Part shown: positions 1 through 8,168 of the stretch, one piece after another
Layout of the letters: the number at the start of each line of letters is the position of its first letter
How positions within the stretch are numbered: position 1 is the stretch's first letter
Assembly (NCBI GenBank): GCA_947474065.1
Contig: CANJHD010000015.1
Coordinates: 1 to 43,812, forward strand
Origin: Planctomycetaceae bacterium
GTDB lineage: Bacteria > Planctomycetota > Phycisphaerae > Phycisphaerales > SM1A02
Length of the DNA stretch: 43,812 nucleotides
Direction: 5' to 3'
The notes under the pieces: generated by a model
Told to the model about the DNA's origin: nothing
Seen by the model: only the letters and a program-made list of their open reading frames with translations
Database searches by the model: none
Translations under genes and position numbers: made by a program

Positions 1-359
1 AGTTGCTTCTGCATGGCGTCCGTCTTCACGGCAGCGCCGACGGCGCCAGCCACAGCAGCCTTCGCGAGGTCAGCGGCCATGGCGCGGAATTCGGGATTGC
101 GAGCGGTGAAGTCGGTCTCGGCGCGCACTTCAATGATGGCGGCCTTCTTGCCTGACACAGCGATCGCAATGCAGCCTTCGCCAGCAACGCGATCGGTCCG
201 CGTATCCATCTTGCCCTTGAGCTTCTCGCGCAAGCGCTCCTCAGCGAGCTTGGCGTCGCCGCCAGCCTCGATCAGAGCAGCCTTGCAGTCCATCATGCCA
301 AGGCCGGTGCGCTCGCGCAGGGCCATGACGTCCTTCGAATTGATGTTGGCAGTAGTCAT
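1..359 (-). CDS. tsf: Elongation factor Ts, N-terminal part (runs off the window)
   Basis: EF-Ts is the cytoplasmic nucleotide exchange factor that recycles EF-Tu-GDP during translation. The first ~119 residues are present. After the start MTTANINSKDVM comes the UBA-like EF-Tu-binding helix region with RERTGLGMMDCKAAL, the classic EF-Ts signature, followed by EAGGDAKLAEERLREK. The core begins with the family motif ETDFTARNPEF. The ATG is preceded by AGAGGTGA at good spacing, which fixes the start. The C-terminal part lies beyond position 1. It follows rpsB by about 50 bases on the same strand, the usual rpsB-tsf order in bacteria. Confidence 0.96.
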   Translation of the reverse strand, partial: MTTANINSKDVMALRERTGLGMMDCKAALIEAGGDAKLAEERLREKLKGKMDTRTDRVAGEGCIAIAVSGKKAAIIEVRAETDFTARNPEFRAMAADLAKAAVAGAVGAAVKTDAMQKQ

Positions 360-409
360 TCTGTCACCTCTTGTTGGGTGTTTGTATTGAATCGAATGTG
401 CTGATCGGT

Positions 410-1288
410 TTACGCGCCGGTTGTTGCCGACGGCGCAGCGGCCGGGGCAGCAGCGGGGGAGTCGGAACTTGCGGAACGACCACTGTCAGAACGGAACTGA
501 CTTCGGCTTGAACGACGAACCGGGCGCTGGCCGCCGGGTGCATCCAACTCGCCAGAAGCAACGACCGCTGCGCCCATCTCCTCAGGAGCTGCGCCACTGC
601 GTTCGCCACGACCTGCCAAGGCAGCCGCGCAAAGTTCGCGGATGACGATGTCGATGGAGCGCATCGAGTCATCGTTCGCTGGCACTGGAATGTCAGCCAA
701 ATCCGGGTTTCCGTCGGTGTCGATCAAGCAGATGGTCGGAATGCCCAAGGTCTTCGCCTCAAGCAATGCATTGAGTTCGCGCGTGGTATCGATGACCACG
801 AGCGCGCCTGGGAGTTTGCCCATGGTGCGCAGGCCATTGAGGTTGCGGAAGATCTTCTTCTCTTCGCGCGCGAGCTGTGATTCCATCTTCTTGGAGTAGT
901 TCTTGATGCTGCCGGTCTCGCCGAGACGCTCCAATTCCTCCAAGCGGCGCAGGCGCTCGCGGATGGTGCGGAAGTTGGTCAGCGTGCCACCGAGCCAACG
1001 CTCAGTGACGTAGGGCATCTTGCATTCGGTGCAGTATTGCTCGACGGCGCCGCGGGCTTGGCGCTTGGTGCCGACGAAGCACACGTCCTTGCCGCTCGCA
1101 ACGACCTTCGTGATGAATTTCTTGGCCAGCAGAAGACCCTTGATGGTCTCCTTGATGTCAATGATCGAGACGCCATTCTTGGTGGCGTAGATGTACGGCT
1201 TCATCTTCGGGTTCCAGCTGGAACGACGCTGTCCAAAGATGACTCCGGCTTCGACGAGTTCTTTCGCGAGTGACTTCTGATCAGACAT
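410..1288 (-). CDS. rpsB: 30S ribosomal protein S2 with a C-terminal extension
   Basis: S2 is a structural protein of the small ribosomal subunit. The S2 fold is clear: AGVIFGQRRSSWNPKMKPYI near the N-terminus, then RWLGGTLTNFRTIRERL, then DTDGNPDLADIPVPANDDS and MRSIDIVI. The start MSDQKSLAKELVEAG is chosen because AAGGAG lies 7 bases upstream; the frame stays open upstream but without S2 similarity. At 292 residues it is longer than a typical ~230-260 residue S2. The extra ~65 residues form an Arg/Ser- then Ala/Pro-rich low-complexity tail (ending SPAAAPAAAPSATTGA) that looks disordered. It is followed by tsf in the same transcript direction. Confidence 0.96.
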   Translation of the reverse strand: MSDQKSLAKELVEAGVIFGQRRSSWNPKMKPYIYATKNGVSIIDIKETIKGLLLAKKFITKVVASGKDVCFVGTKRQARGAVEQYCTECKMPYVTERWLGGTLTNFRTIRERLRRLEELERLGETGSIKNYSKKMESQLAREEKKIFRNLNGLRTMGKLPGALVVIDTTRELNALLEAKTLGIPTICLIDTDGNPDLADIPVPANDDSMRSIDIVIRELCAAALAGRGERSGAAPEEMGAAVVASGELDAPGGQRPVRRSSRSQFRSDSGRSASSDSPAAAPAAAPSATTGA

Positions 1289-1578
1289 AATGGCTCTCCT
1301 TACGAGCGACTGCAGCGACTCCGCGGGCACGACCGGTGGACGCCGAAACTCGGCGGCCGTCCCGAACCAAGGGCGCTTGGAGCGAGGACGATGGAAACCC
1401 CGCGCGGGGCATCCGTGCGACGCGGTGTCCACCTCTGGGCCGCGTCGTCCCCACCGACTGGTGGGGAAACGTCGGAAGTTACCGAGAAACCGCGTTCATC
1501 GCAATGCCTTGGGCGGTAGGAATGTGGGAAATGCACCATAACTTCGGCGTTATCCGTCATCACAGGCGCGCATTGGGT
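1289..1578 (-). promoter_or_regulatory. Intergenic region / probable rpsB leader with two GC palindromes
   Basis: This 290-base gap lies between the end of pyk and the start of rpsB, both on the minus strand. I see no credible gene in it. It contains a perfect 7-bp stem with a 4-base loop at 1449-1466 (CCCCACC GACT GGTGGGG) and a 12-base palindrome CCCCGCGCGGGG at 1398-1409. Neither is followed by a T run on the minus strand, so a classical terminator is not supported. The rpsB promoter must lie here or inside pyk. An rpsB mRNA leader that S2 could regulate is known in other bacteria, but I cannot align this leader to any of them. Confidence 0.35.
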
Positions 1579-3069
1579 TCAGACTGCCGTGGCGCCCACC
1601 TGTCGCAGCCACAGGCGTTCGGTGCCGTGACCAGCGAAACCAGTGGCTACCACCACGCGGTCGCGGGTGGAAAGAAGCCGCGCGCCGCGCAAAATTCGTT
1701 CGGCGGCGCGCACGAAATCGCGCGAATCGGTTGGGTGTTCGATGCGGATGGCGCACACGCCGCGGAGCAAGGCAAGCGTGCGCAGTTCGGCGTCGGTTGC
1801 TCCGAACGCGTAGATCGGAACATTGACATCGGTCTGGCTGATGAAGCGCACTGAGCGCGGATCGGTCCACGCGATGATGGCGCGCGCGTGACTATCGGTG
1901 GCCATCTGTGACATGCTGCGTGCAAGGACGGCAGCTGGTTCATCGCTCTCTACTAATTCGCGGGAGCGCAGTGCGCGCGGCGGTTGTTTGCAGAGCCACG
2001 ACTCGGTTTCCTGAGCAATGCGACGCATCGCGACAACGGAGTCGATGGGGTATTTGCCAGCCGCGGTTTCGCCGCTCAGCATCACAGCATCGGCGCCGCC
2101 GAAGATAGCGCTCGCTACATCAGACGCCTCGGCGCGAGTTGGGAGTGGTGCCTCGATCATGCTTTGCAACATCTGCGTTGCAACGATGCAAGGGATTGCC
2201 GCACGTTCGCACGCGGCTTGAATTCTGCGTTGTTCAACGGGAACGCGGGCAAAGTCGAGCTCAATGGCGAGGTCGCCGCGCGCCACCATCATGGCGTCCG
2301 CTTCGGCAGCGATGGAGTCGAGCGAGTTGAGCGCAACCGGGCGTTCGATCTTGGCAACAATGCTCGGAATGCGTCCGCGAGTTGTCTTCGCACTGCGCGC
2401 GAGCGTGCGGCGCAAGCTGATGATGTCCGCAGCAGTTTGCACGAATGACAGCGCTACGAAATCCGCGCCGTGGCGGACTGCCCAGTCGGCAAGGACGCGG
2501 TCGCGCGCGGTCGGCGCGGTCAGGCTGACAGCGGTCTCGGGCAGATTCACGCCCTTGCGACTTGAGATCGTTCCGCCGACTTCGCAGACGCACTCGACTA
2601 CACCGCGTCGGTTCGCGCGTACTCGTAATTGCACGGCGCCGTCATCAATGAGTACGCGGTCGCCCGTTCGGACATCATCCGTGAAGCGTTTGTAGTCAAC
2701 GTGAAGTGTGAGTGGGCGCGCATCCGGGTTGATGGTGCCAGTGCCGCGCGCAATACGAACGGGATCGCCGTGGCGGAGCCGAATGGTTTCGTTCCCATCG
2801 ATCATGGTGAGCCGGATCTTTGGGCCGGGGAGATCAGCCAGGATGCCGAGTTCAAGTTTGAGTGACTTGGCAACGGCGCGGATGCAGGTGATCGTGCGTG
2901 CGTGGGTGGTGGGGTCGCCGTGACTCATATTCAGGCGGAAGACGCTGACCCCTGCGCGCGCGAGCCGGGTGAGCATGGCGGTGGAGTTTGACACCGGTCC
3001 AACGGTCGCCACGATGTGGGTCAGGCTGCGTTCGATGTTCAAGTGCGTTTGCGCGCGCTTCATGGTCAT
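1579..3069 (-). CDS. pyk: Pyruvate kinase
   Basis: Pyruvate kinase converts phosphoenolpyruvate and ADP to pyruvate and ATP in glycolysis. The N-terminal barrel starts with THIVATVGP and the FRLNMSHGD motif. The active-site region reads SIVAKIERPVAL followed by AEADAMMVARGDLAIEL, with the catalytic Lys and the acidic metal ligands. The segment IVATQMLQSMI...PTRAEASDVA...GADAVMLSGETAAGKYP is highly typical. The C-terminal allosteric-type domain is present, for a full length of 496 residues. ATGs occur at 3069 and 3063; I used the first. No Shine-Dalgarno sequence is visible for either. The gene diverges from the phosphohexomutase gene with only 26 bases between start codons. Confidence 0.95.
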   Translation of the reverse strand: MTMKRAQTHLNIERSLTHIVATVGPVSNSTAMLTRLARAGVSVFRLNMSHGDPTTHARTITCIRAVAKSLKLELGILADLPGPKIRLTMIDGNETIRLRHGDPVRIARGTGTINPDARPLTLHVDYKRFTDDVRTGDRVLIDDGAVQLRVRANRRGVVECVCEVGGTISSRKGVNLPETAVSLTAPTARDRVLADWAVRHGADFVALSFVQTAADIISLRRTLARSAKTTRGRIPSIVAKIERPVALNSLDSIAAEADAMMVARGDLAIELDFARVPVEQRRIQAACERAAIPCIVATQMLQSMIEAPLPTRAEASDVASAIFGGADAVMLSGETAAGKYPIDSVVAMRRIAQETESWLCKQPPRALRSRELVESDEPAAVLARSMSQMATDSHARAIIAWTDPRSVRFISQTDVNVPIYAFGATDAELRTLALLRGVCAIRIEHPTDSRDFVRAAERILRGARLLSTRDRVVVATGFAGHGTERLWLRQVGATAV

Positions 3070-3095
3070 GGCAGGAATACTACGATCCGCGCTCC

Positions 3096-4490
3096 ATGCT
3101 TCAGAAGATATTCAAGGCGTACGACGTCCGCGGCATTTACCCCGAGCCTCTCAACGAGACCGATGCGTGGCAAATTGGCTACGGCACCGCACGTTTCCTC
3201 TTGGAGACCGCTTCCAAGGAAGGTCGAACGGATGGTGGCGCGCGGATGGTGGTGGTCGGGCGTGACATGCGCAAGAGTTCGCCGAGTCTGGTGCGGGCGC
3301 TCAAAGACGGCATGATTGAGGCTGGCGCGCACGTGGTTGATGTTGGAATGGTGGACACGCCGTTCACATACTTTGCAGTGAATGCACTGAATGCTGCGGG
3401 TGCGGTGCAGACCACCGCGAGTCACAATCCTGCCCAATACAACGGGTTCAAGGTGAGTGGTGCGGGTGCGAAGCCGGTGGGCCAGGAGACTGGGCTCGGC
3501 GCGATCAAGTTGATTGCTGAAGGCGCTCGCAAGGGCATGGGGCCTGGTAGTGGCACGGAGGAGTCGCGCGATCTGTGGAACGGTTACCGCGCGCATTTGC
3601 TAGCGCTGTTGCCCAAGGAGATTCTTGACGGCACGCGCACGCTTCACGTGGTGATTGACGCGTCAAACGGTATGGCGGGAACCATGGTGCCGCAGGTGTT
3701 CGGTGCGGTGAAGGGTTTGAAGATCACGCCGATCAATTTCGATAATTCCACGGGCGAATTCGTGCATGAGCCGAATCCGCTGGTCGAGGCAAACTTGGTG
3801 CCGACTCGTGACGGCGTTCGCACGCTCAAGGCAGACTTTGGTGTGTGCTTTGACGGTGATGCGGACCGTTGCATGGTGGTCGATGAGAAGGGTGAGCCGA
3901 TCGGCTGCGACTTGCTGACTGCGTGGCTTGCGCAGGGCTGGTTGAAGGCGCAGCCTGGTGCATCGATCGTTTATGACTTGCGCAGCACGCGTTCCGTTGA
4001 GGAAAGTGTGCGGGCGGCAGGCGGCGTGCCGGTTGAGGGGCGCGTTGGTCATGTGTTCATGAAACAGAAATTGCGCGAGACGGACGCACCATTTGGTGGC
4101 GAGTTGAGCGGTCACTTCTACTTTGGCGACATGTGGTGCACGGACAGTGGGGCGCGTGCCTTCATCAATGTGGTGACTGCGTTGGTTGCGGCGGGCAAGC
4201 CGGTGTCCGAGTGCATCAAACCGTTCCGGCGTTATTGCCAGAGTGGCGAAATTAACTTCGAGAACGAGAACAAGCAGGGCGCGCTCGACGCCTTGCGTGC
4301 GAAGTATCCGACGGCCAAGTTCCACACGCTTGATGGTCTCAGCATGGACTGCGGCAGTTGGTGGGCGAACATTCGCATGTCAAATACGGAGCCGCTGTTG
4401 CGCTTGAACCTCGAGTCGCGCGACGCGGCGACGGTGGCAGCGATGGTGAAAGAACTCGAGCCAATTCTGGGGCATCGCGTTGACCACTAA
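3096..4490 (+). CDS. Phosphomannomutase/phosphoglucomutase
   Basis: This alpha-D-phosphohexomutase interconverts hexose-1- and hexose-6-phosphates for polysaccharide and nucleotide-sugar synthesis. With the start MLQKIFKAYDVRGIYP it has 464 residues and all four family sites: the phosphoserine loop TASHNP (Ser109), the Mg loop DGDADR (residues 253-258), the sugar-specificity loop GGELSGH (334-340), and the phosphate-binding loop RMSNTEPLLRLN near residue 430. GGELSGH resembles the bifunctional PMM/PGM (AlgC/ManB) type. The frame is open upstream, but conserved sequence begins at this ATG. No Shine-Dalgarno is visible. Substrate preference cannot be read from the sequence alone. Confidence 0.93.
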   Translation: MLQKIFKAYDVRGIYPEPLNETDAWQIGYGTARFLLETASKEGRTDGGARMVVVGRDMRKSSPSLVRALKDGMIEAGAHVVDVGMVDTPFTYFAVNALNAAGAVQTTASHNPAQYNGFKVSGAGAKPVGQETGLGAIKLIAEGARKGMGPGSGTEESRDLWNGYRAHLLALLPKEILDGTRTLHVVIDASNGMAGTMVPQVFGAVKGLKITPINFDNSTGEFVHEPNPLVEANLVPTRDGVRTLKADFGVCFDGDADRCMVVDEKGEPIGCDLLTAWLAQGWLKAQPGASIVYDLRSTRSVEESVRAAGGVPVEGRVGHVFMKQKLRETDAPFGGELSGHFYFGDMWCTDSGARAFINVVTALVAAGKPVSECIKPFRRYCQSGEINFENENKQGALDALRAKYPTAKFHTLDGLSMDCGSWWANIRMSNTEPLLRLNLESRDAATVAAMVKELEPILGHRVDH

Positions 4491-4493
4491 ATA

Positions 4494-4517
4494 GGTGCCT
4501 GGCACCACTGTCCCTAA
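4494..4517. repeat. Candidate REP-like extragenic palindrome
   Basis: In the 38-base convergent gap after the phosphohexomutase gene there is a near-perfect palindrome GGTGCC-T-GGCACC (4494-4506), followed at once by CTGTCCCTAA (4508-4517). The exact reverse complement TTAGGGACAG recurs at 38111-38120 in another intergenic region. GGTGCC/GGCACC palindromes are common in REP-type elements of many bacteria. With one palindrome and one 10-base match this stays a candidate. It could also act as a weak bidirectional transcription stop. Confidence 0.4.
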
Positions 4518-4528
4518 TTACCGCGGTT

Positions 4529-5413
4529 TCATTCTCCGGGGATGTGCGTGATGACGCCTTCCCACGGGCTGCTGGCGTTGGCGTAGAGCTTGCGCGGAAT
4601 TCTCCCTGCGCGCGCTGTGTGCCAGCCCGCATCAAGCGCCAGACGCATGGCGTGCGCCATCCGCACCGGGTCTTGCGCGTGTGCGATTCCGGTGTTCAGT
4701 AGAACCCCGTCCGCGCCCAATTCCATGGCGTGCACGATGTCGCTGGCTGTACCAACGCCAGCGTCAACGATCACTGGATACTCCGCACTTCCGCCTTGTT
4801 CTGCAAGTTTGAGACGATCAATCACCATGCGTATTGCCGCTGGATTTGCAATGCCACGGCCGCTGCCAATCGGACTTCCCGCCGGCATCACGCTCGCCGC
4901 ACCCGCGTCCCGAAGTCGTGCAGCAATGATCGGATCATCACTCGAATAGCAGAGCACAGTGAAGCCGTCCTTCACCAACTCCTTGCACGCTTCGAGCGTT
5001 CCAACCGGATCAGGTAGCAGTGTCGTTCGGTCGCCGAGCACTTCAAGCTTTACCCATCCTGCGCCCGGATTTCCAAGTTGCTCCAGAATCTCGCGACCAA
5101 GCCGGGAAACACGCACGGCATCATCAGCCGTGAAGCACCCTGCGGTGTTCGGCAGAATCGTCAGGCGCTCGAGCGGCAAGAAATCCAAGATCGATCGCCC
5201 CTCTGCATCAACGAGCCGCTCGCGGCGTACCGCCACCGTGACGCAATCCGCGCCGGAAGCCTCAATTGCTGCCTGCATGGTTGGGTAGTCTCGATACTTG
5301 CCTGTACCGACCACTAATCGACTCTTCAGCGTGAAACTCCCGATGCGGAGCGGCGGCAGTGCAGGAGCGATCGGCGATGTTCGCGCGATGATGGGTGGTT
5401 GATGGGTAGTCAT
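4529..5413 (-). CDS. thiG: Thiazole synthase ThiG
   Basis: ThiG forms the thiazole phosphate ring of thiamine from 1-deoxyxylulose-5-phosphate, dehydroglycine and the sulfur carried on ThiS thiocarboxylate. The TIM-barrel protein shows [10 protein letters not shown] near residue 32, the ILPNTAGC loop, and WVKLEVLGD with the Schiff-base Lys at about residue 122. Further conserved sites are [21 protein letters not shown] and [15 protein letters not shown]. The start MTTHQPP gives 294 residues, about 25 more at the N-terminus than compact ThiG proteins. It lies 13 bases after thiS on the same strand, as in many thiamine operons. No thiH, thiO or thiF is visible in the window. Confidence 0.95.
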   Translation of the reverse strand: MTTHQPPIIARTSPIAPALPPLRIGSFTLKSRLVVGTGKYRDYPTMQAAIEASGADCVTVAVRRERLVDAEGRSILDFLPLERLTILPNTAGCFTADDAVRVSRLGREILEQLGNPGAGWVKLEVLGDRTTLLPDPVGTLEACKELVKDGFTVLCYSSDDPIIAARLRDAGAASVMPAGSPIGSGRGIANPAAIRMVIDRLKLAEQGGSAEYPVIVDAGVGTASDIVHAMELGADGVLLNTGIAHAQDPVRMAHAMRLALDAGWHTARAGRIPRKLYANASSPWEGVITHIPGE

Positions 5414-5426
5414 GAGATATTCGGCG

Positions 5427-5627
5427 TCAGCCGCCTCCAACAAGGGTAACGACCTCGACGCGGTCGCCTTCGGCAAGCGCATGGCTGGGGTGGAGCGCCT
5501 TGCGAACCAACTGCGCATTGACTTCCACAGCGCAGGGCGCACGTTCGAGTCCGAGTGCTAGCAAGAGCTCGGCCACCGTGGATGGTCCGTCGAGTTCCTT
5601 GCTTTGGCCGTTCAACTCAATGCGCAT
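5427..5627 (-). CDS. thiS: Sulfur carrier protein ThiS
   Basis: ThiS is a small ubiquitin-fold sulfur carrier. Its C-terminal Gly-Gly is adenylated and converted to a thiocarboxylate that feeds sulfur to ThiG. The start MRIELNGQ gives 66 residues, the normal size. The pattern [20 protein letters not shown], then LLLALGL and VAVEVN-like strands, then [16 protein letters not shown], is diagnostic, and the protein ends in Gly-Gly-Gly. The longer open frame upstream overlaps the divergent lipoprotein gene and carries no similarity, so the shorter start is preferred. It forms a two-gene unit with thiG. No TPP riboswitch is visible in the 41 bases upstream. Confidence 0.93.
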   Translation of the reverse strand: MRIELNGQSKELDGPSTVAELLLALGLERAPCAVEVNAQLVRKALHPSHALAEGDRVEVVTLVGGG

Positions 5628-5668
5628 CGCAAAAAGTGTAAGGGAGGAAAGCCGCCTACCATGCCCGC

Positions 5669-6667
5669 ATGGCGAAATTGGCGTCAGTCTCTCGGCTGCT
5701 ACGGCGCGCAGGTGCGAATTTGCAGGCATTCGACGGCATTGATGCCGGCAAGCGATTCGACGGCCACGGCCCCGCGTCTCGCGCCCTCGCCATGCTGCTG
5801 CTCGCCGCGCTCGTCACCCTCGGCGGATGCAAGAAGCCGCGCTATGACTCAAGCACCCCAGCACTGGCCGTGGACGCCATGGCGCAGATGGTCAAGGACG
5901 GTCGCCCCGAACTCTTGCCGACCATGATCGACATTGAGGCCCGCGAAGTGACATTCTCTGACGGCGTCACCGAGACAAGTGCGATCAACGACGTCAAGAA
6001 GAAGACCGGCGACATGCTCGCGCAACTCTGGCGCGTGAGCAAGAAGTTGAAGGCGAAGTACCCAAAAGATGTTGAGAAGGAACTTTCTAAGGGCGGCACC
6101 TGGGCAACTCGTAGCGGCTTCGGCGATGTCTTCACCGCAGTGATGGCCGACCCGTTCGGTTGGCTTGATGCGAATCGATCGCGCTTGGTAGTTGAAGATC
6201 TTGGTGATGGCACCGCCGCATTCAGTATTGATGGCAAGCAAGTGCTCGGTGGAACGCTCGCCATGCGAGAGACTCCGGATGGCTGGCGCATTTCCGTACC
6301 AGTGAACCTTATTCGCGGCAGCGGTTACTTCCCAGAAACACGCGAAGAATGGGCGGTGCTTGCGTACATGATGATCGCCGTGGAGAACGCGCTCGGTGAC
6401 TTTGAGAATGAACTCGATACTGGCAAATTCAAGAATCTAAGCGCAGCAAGTGAGCGCGCCGGACGCATGATTGCAGAAAGTGCCGTGGCGCAAGGCATCA
6501 TCTTTGCCATGATGAAGCAGAAAGGTGACGGAACGAAAGCAGGCGCGCCGCGCGGTGCTATCGAATTGAAAGTGGGCAAGGACTCGCTGCAGATCGGATC
6601 ATCCGGTGATGTGCAGAAAGATCTTGGTCAGGCGGGCGACATGATGCGCAAGCAAGCGGAGCCGTAA
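5669..6667 (+). CDS. Predicted lipoprotein of unknown function
   Basis: I do not recognise a family. The 332-residue frame has a hydrophobic stretch LAMLLLAALVTLGGCKK near residues 40-56, whose LGGC is a good lipobox, so an envelope lipoprotein is likely. The annotated start leaves an unusually long (~40 residue) Arg-rich leader before the lipobox. An in-frame ATG at 5792 would leave a signal with no basic N-region, so the true start is uncertain. A GGAGG lies at 5643-5647, rather far upstream. The mature part is charged and alternates helix-like segments, with no membrane span and no catalytic motif. It ends 4 bases before the convergent antiporter gene. Confidence 0.7.
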   Translation: MAKLASVSRLLRRAGANLQAFDGIDAGKRFDGHGPASRALAMLLLAALVTLGGCKKPRYDSSTPALAVDAMAQMVKDGRPELLPTMIDIEAREVTFSDGVTETSAINDVKKKTGDMLAQLWRVSKKLKAKYPKDVEKELSKGGTWATRSGFGDVFTAVMADPFGWLDANRSRLVVEDLGDGTAAFSIDGKQVLGGTLAMRETPDGWRISVPVNLIRGSGYFPETREEWAVLAYMMIAVENALGDFENELDTGKFKNLSAASERAGRMIAESAVAQGIIFAMMKQKGDGTKAGAPRGAIELKVGKDSLQIGSSGDVQKDLGQAGDMMRKQAEP

Positions 6668-6671
6668 TCGA

Positions 6672-8081
6672 TCAGAACATCACGAAAGTGATCACTACGA
6701 AGATCGGTATCAGAATCGCGCCTGACCACAACATGTAGCCAAAGAATGTGGGCATCGGCACGCCGTCTTCGCGGGCAATCGCTGCCACCATCAGGTTCGG
6801 CCCGTTGCCGATGTAAGTATTCGCGCCCATGAACACGGCGCCGCAACTCACGCCGCCAAGCAGGGCGGGATCGATCACCGCGCCGGAGTAGTGAATGCCA
6901 TGAGCGATGTCTTGCGGCGTCACCGTCCGCGCAACATCGGCGAACACCAAGTAGGTGGGCGCGTTATCCAGGAAACTTGAAAGCAGTCCGGTGGCCCAGA
7001 AGAAGTGCGCAGGCGTCTGCACCCCCAACTGCCCGCCGCGATCAATGAGCAGTTCGAGCGCGGGTTGCATGGCGAGGAACAGTCCGCCGAACAGCGCGGC
7101 AACCTCAATGATTGGCCCGAAAGCAAAGTGATTTTCCTTGCGCACCGCGCGCGGTGTGAGCATGAGGCTCGCCGCTGCGCACATGAGCATGATGCCCTCG
7201 CGACCGCCTTCGGGAATCGCCCAGCCAGTTCCGAGGAACTCTTTACCAGGCACCATGAATGCCGCAGCCAGAACAACGCCCGCAAGCCACAGCACATTCT
7301 GCGCACCGGAAATGCGGATCACTGGAATCGGCGGATCGCCCGCATCCATTTCCGGGGGCTCGGTGGCCGCGCCCTCTTTGCGCGCAAAGTAAGTGTCCGT
7401 TGCAAAGAACACAGTGAGCAGCACCAGATTGGCGATCAGCCACTCCGGGAAGAGCGTGAGTGTCCAACTGAACGGAACGCCGCGCAGGTAGCCAAGGAAG
7501 AGCGGCGGATCGCCAATCGGCAAGAGCAGTCCGCCGATGTTGCTGACGATAAAGATGAAGAAGATCACCACGTGGACTCGATGCTTGCGCTTTCCGTTGG
7601 AGCGCAACAGCGGTCGAATCAGCAACATGCTTGCGCCCGTAGTTCCGAGCAGGTTGGCAATCACTGCGCCCAAGGCCAAGATGGCGGTATTGACGCGCGG
7701 TGAACCTGGAATATGCCCGGAAATCAGGATGCCGCCCGAGATCACATACAGCGAGAACAGCAGCACAATGAACGGCACGAATTCCGCAGCCGCATGGAAC
7801 GCCGCCTTGGAGGCGCCCGATCCGCCCTCCAATGCTCCAACGATGGCGAGCGCGACGAGTCCGCATCCCGCGGACACCATGAACTTATTTCGATTTGACT
7901 CCCACCAGTGCGCGGTTTGCTTGAGAAGTGGCAGTAATGCGATCGCGCCCAAGAGTGCGGCAAACGGAATCACGGTCCAGGTGGGTAGGTGGACGATGGC
8001 GACCGATCCATCATCCGTAGTACTGGTGGCGCTTGTGGCAGTCCACTCGATCATGACATTCACGGCATTCGTAGCACTCAT
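6672..8081 (-). CDS. NhaD-like sodium:proton antiporter (ion transporter superfamily)
   Basis: This is a polytopic inner-membrane protein of 469 residues with roughly a dozen hydrophobic segments. The motif SFLDNAPTYLVF near the C-terminal third is typical of NhaD/ArsB-like members of the ion transporter superfamily. NIGGLLLPIGDPPLFLGYLRG and ANTYIGNGPNLMV match the paired re-entrant, substrate-site segments of that family (G-N-x-x-T/P-N and G-D-P-P). Na+/H+ exchange is the usual annotation, but a dicarboxylate or other anion substrate cannot be excluded. The start MSATNAVNVMIEW avoids overlap with the divergent SUMF1-like gene. The stop codon is 4 bases from the convergent lipoprotein gene. 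Confidence 0.8.
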   Translation of the reverse strand: MSATNAVNVMIEWTATSATSTTDDGSVAIVHLPTWTVIPFAALLGAIALLPLLKQTAHWWESNRNKFMVSAGCGLVALAIVGALEGGSGASKAAFHAAAEFVPFIVLLFSLYVISGGILISGHIPGSPRVNTAILALGAVIANLLGTTGASMLLIRPLLRSNGKRKHRVHVVIFFIFIVSNIGGLLLPIGDPPLFLGYLRGVPFSWTLTLFPEWLIANLVLLTVFFATDTYFARKEGAATEPPEMDAGDPPIPVIRISGAQNVLWLAGVVLAAAFMVPGKEFLGTGWAIPEGGREGIMLMCAAASLMLTPRAVRKENHFAFGPIIEVAALFGGLFLAMQPALELLIDRGGQLGVQTPAHFFWATGLLSSFLDNAPTYLVFADVARTVTPQDIAHGIHYSGAVIDPALLGGVSCGAVFMGANTYIGNGPNLMVAAIAREDGVPMPTFFGYMLWSGAILIPIFVVITFVMF

Positions 8082-8168
8082 GGCGGGCAGGGTAGCCGGG
8101 TATTGGACGCCGGTGGAATATGCCCGCTGCGCGCAACCGCGAAGCCGGTTCGCGGTAGCGTTCCCTGC

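Noticed and set aside
410-1432. Longer rpsB start 48 codons upstream
   Set aside because: The extra residues have no S2 similarity, while the ATG at 1288 has AAGGAG at proper spacing.
5628-5668. Possible TPP riboswitch before thiS
   Set aside because: The 41-base gap is too short and no THI-box consensus is visible there.
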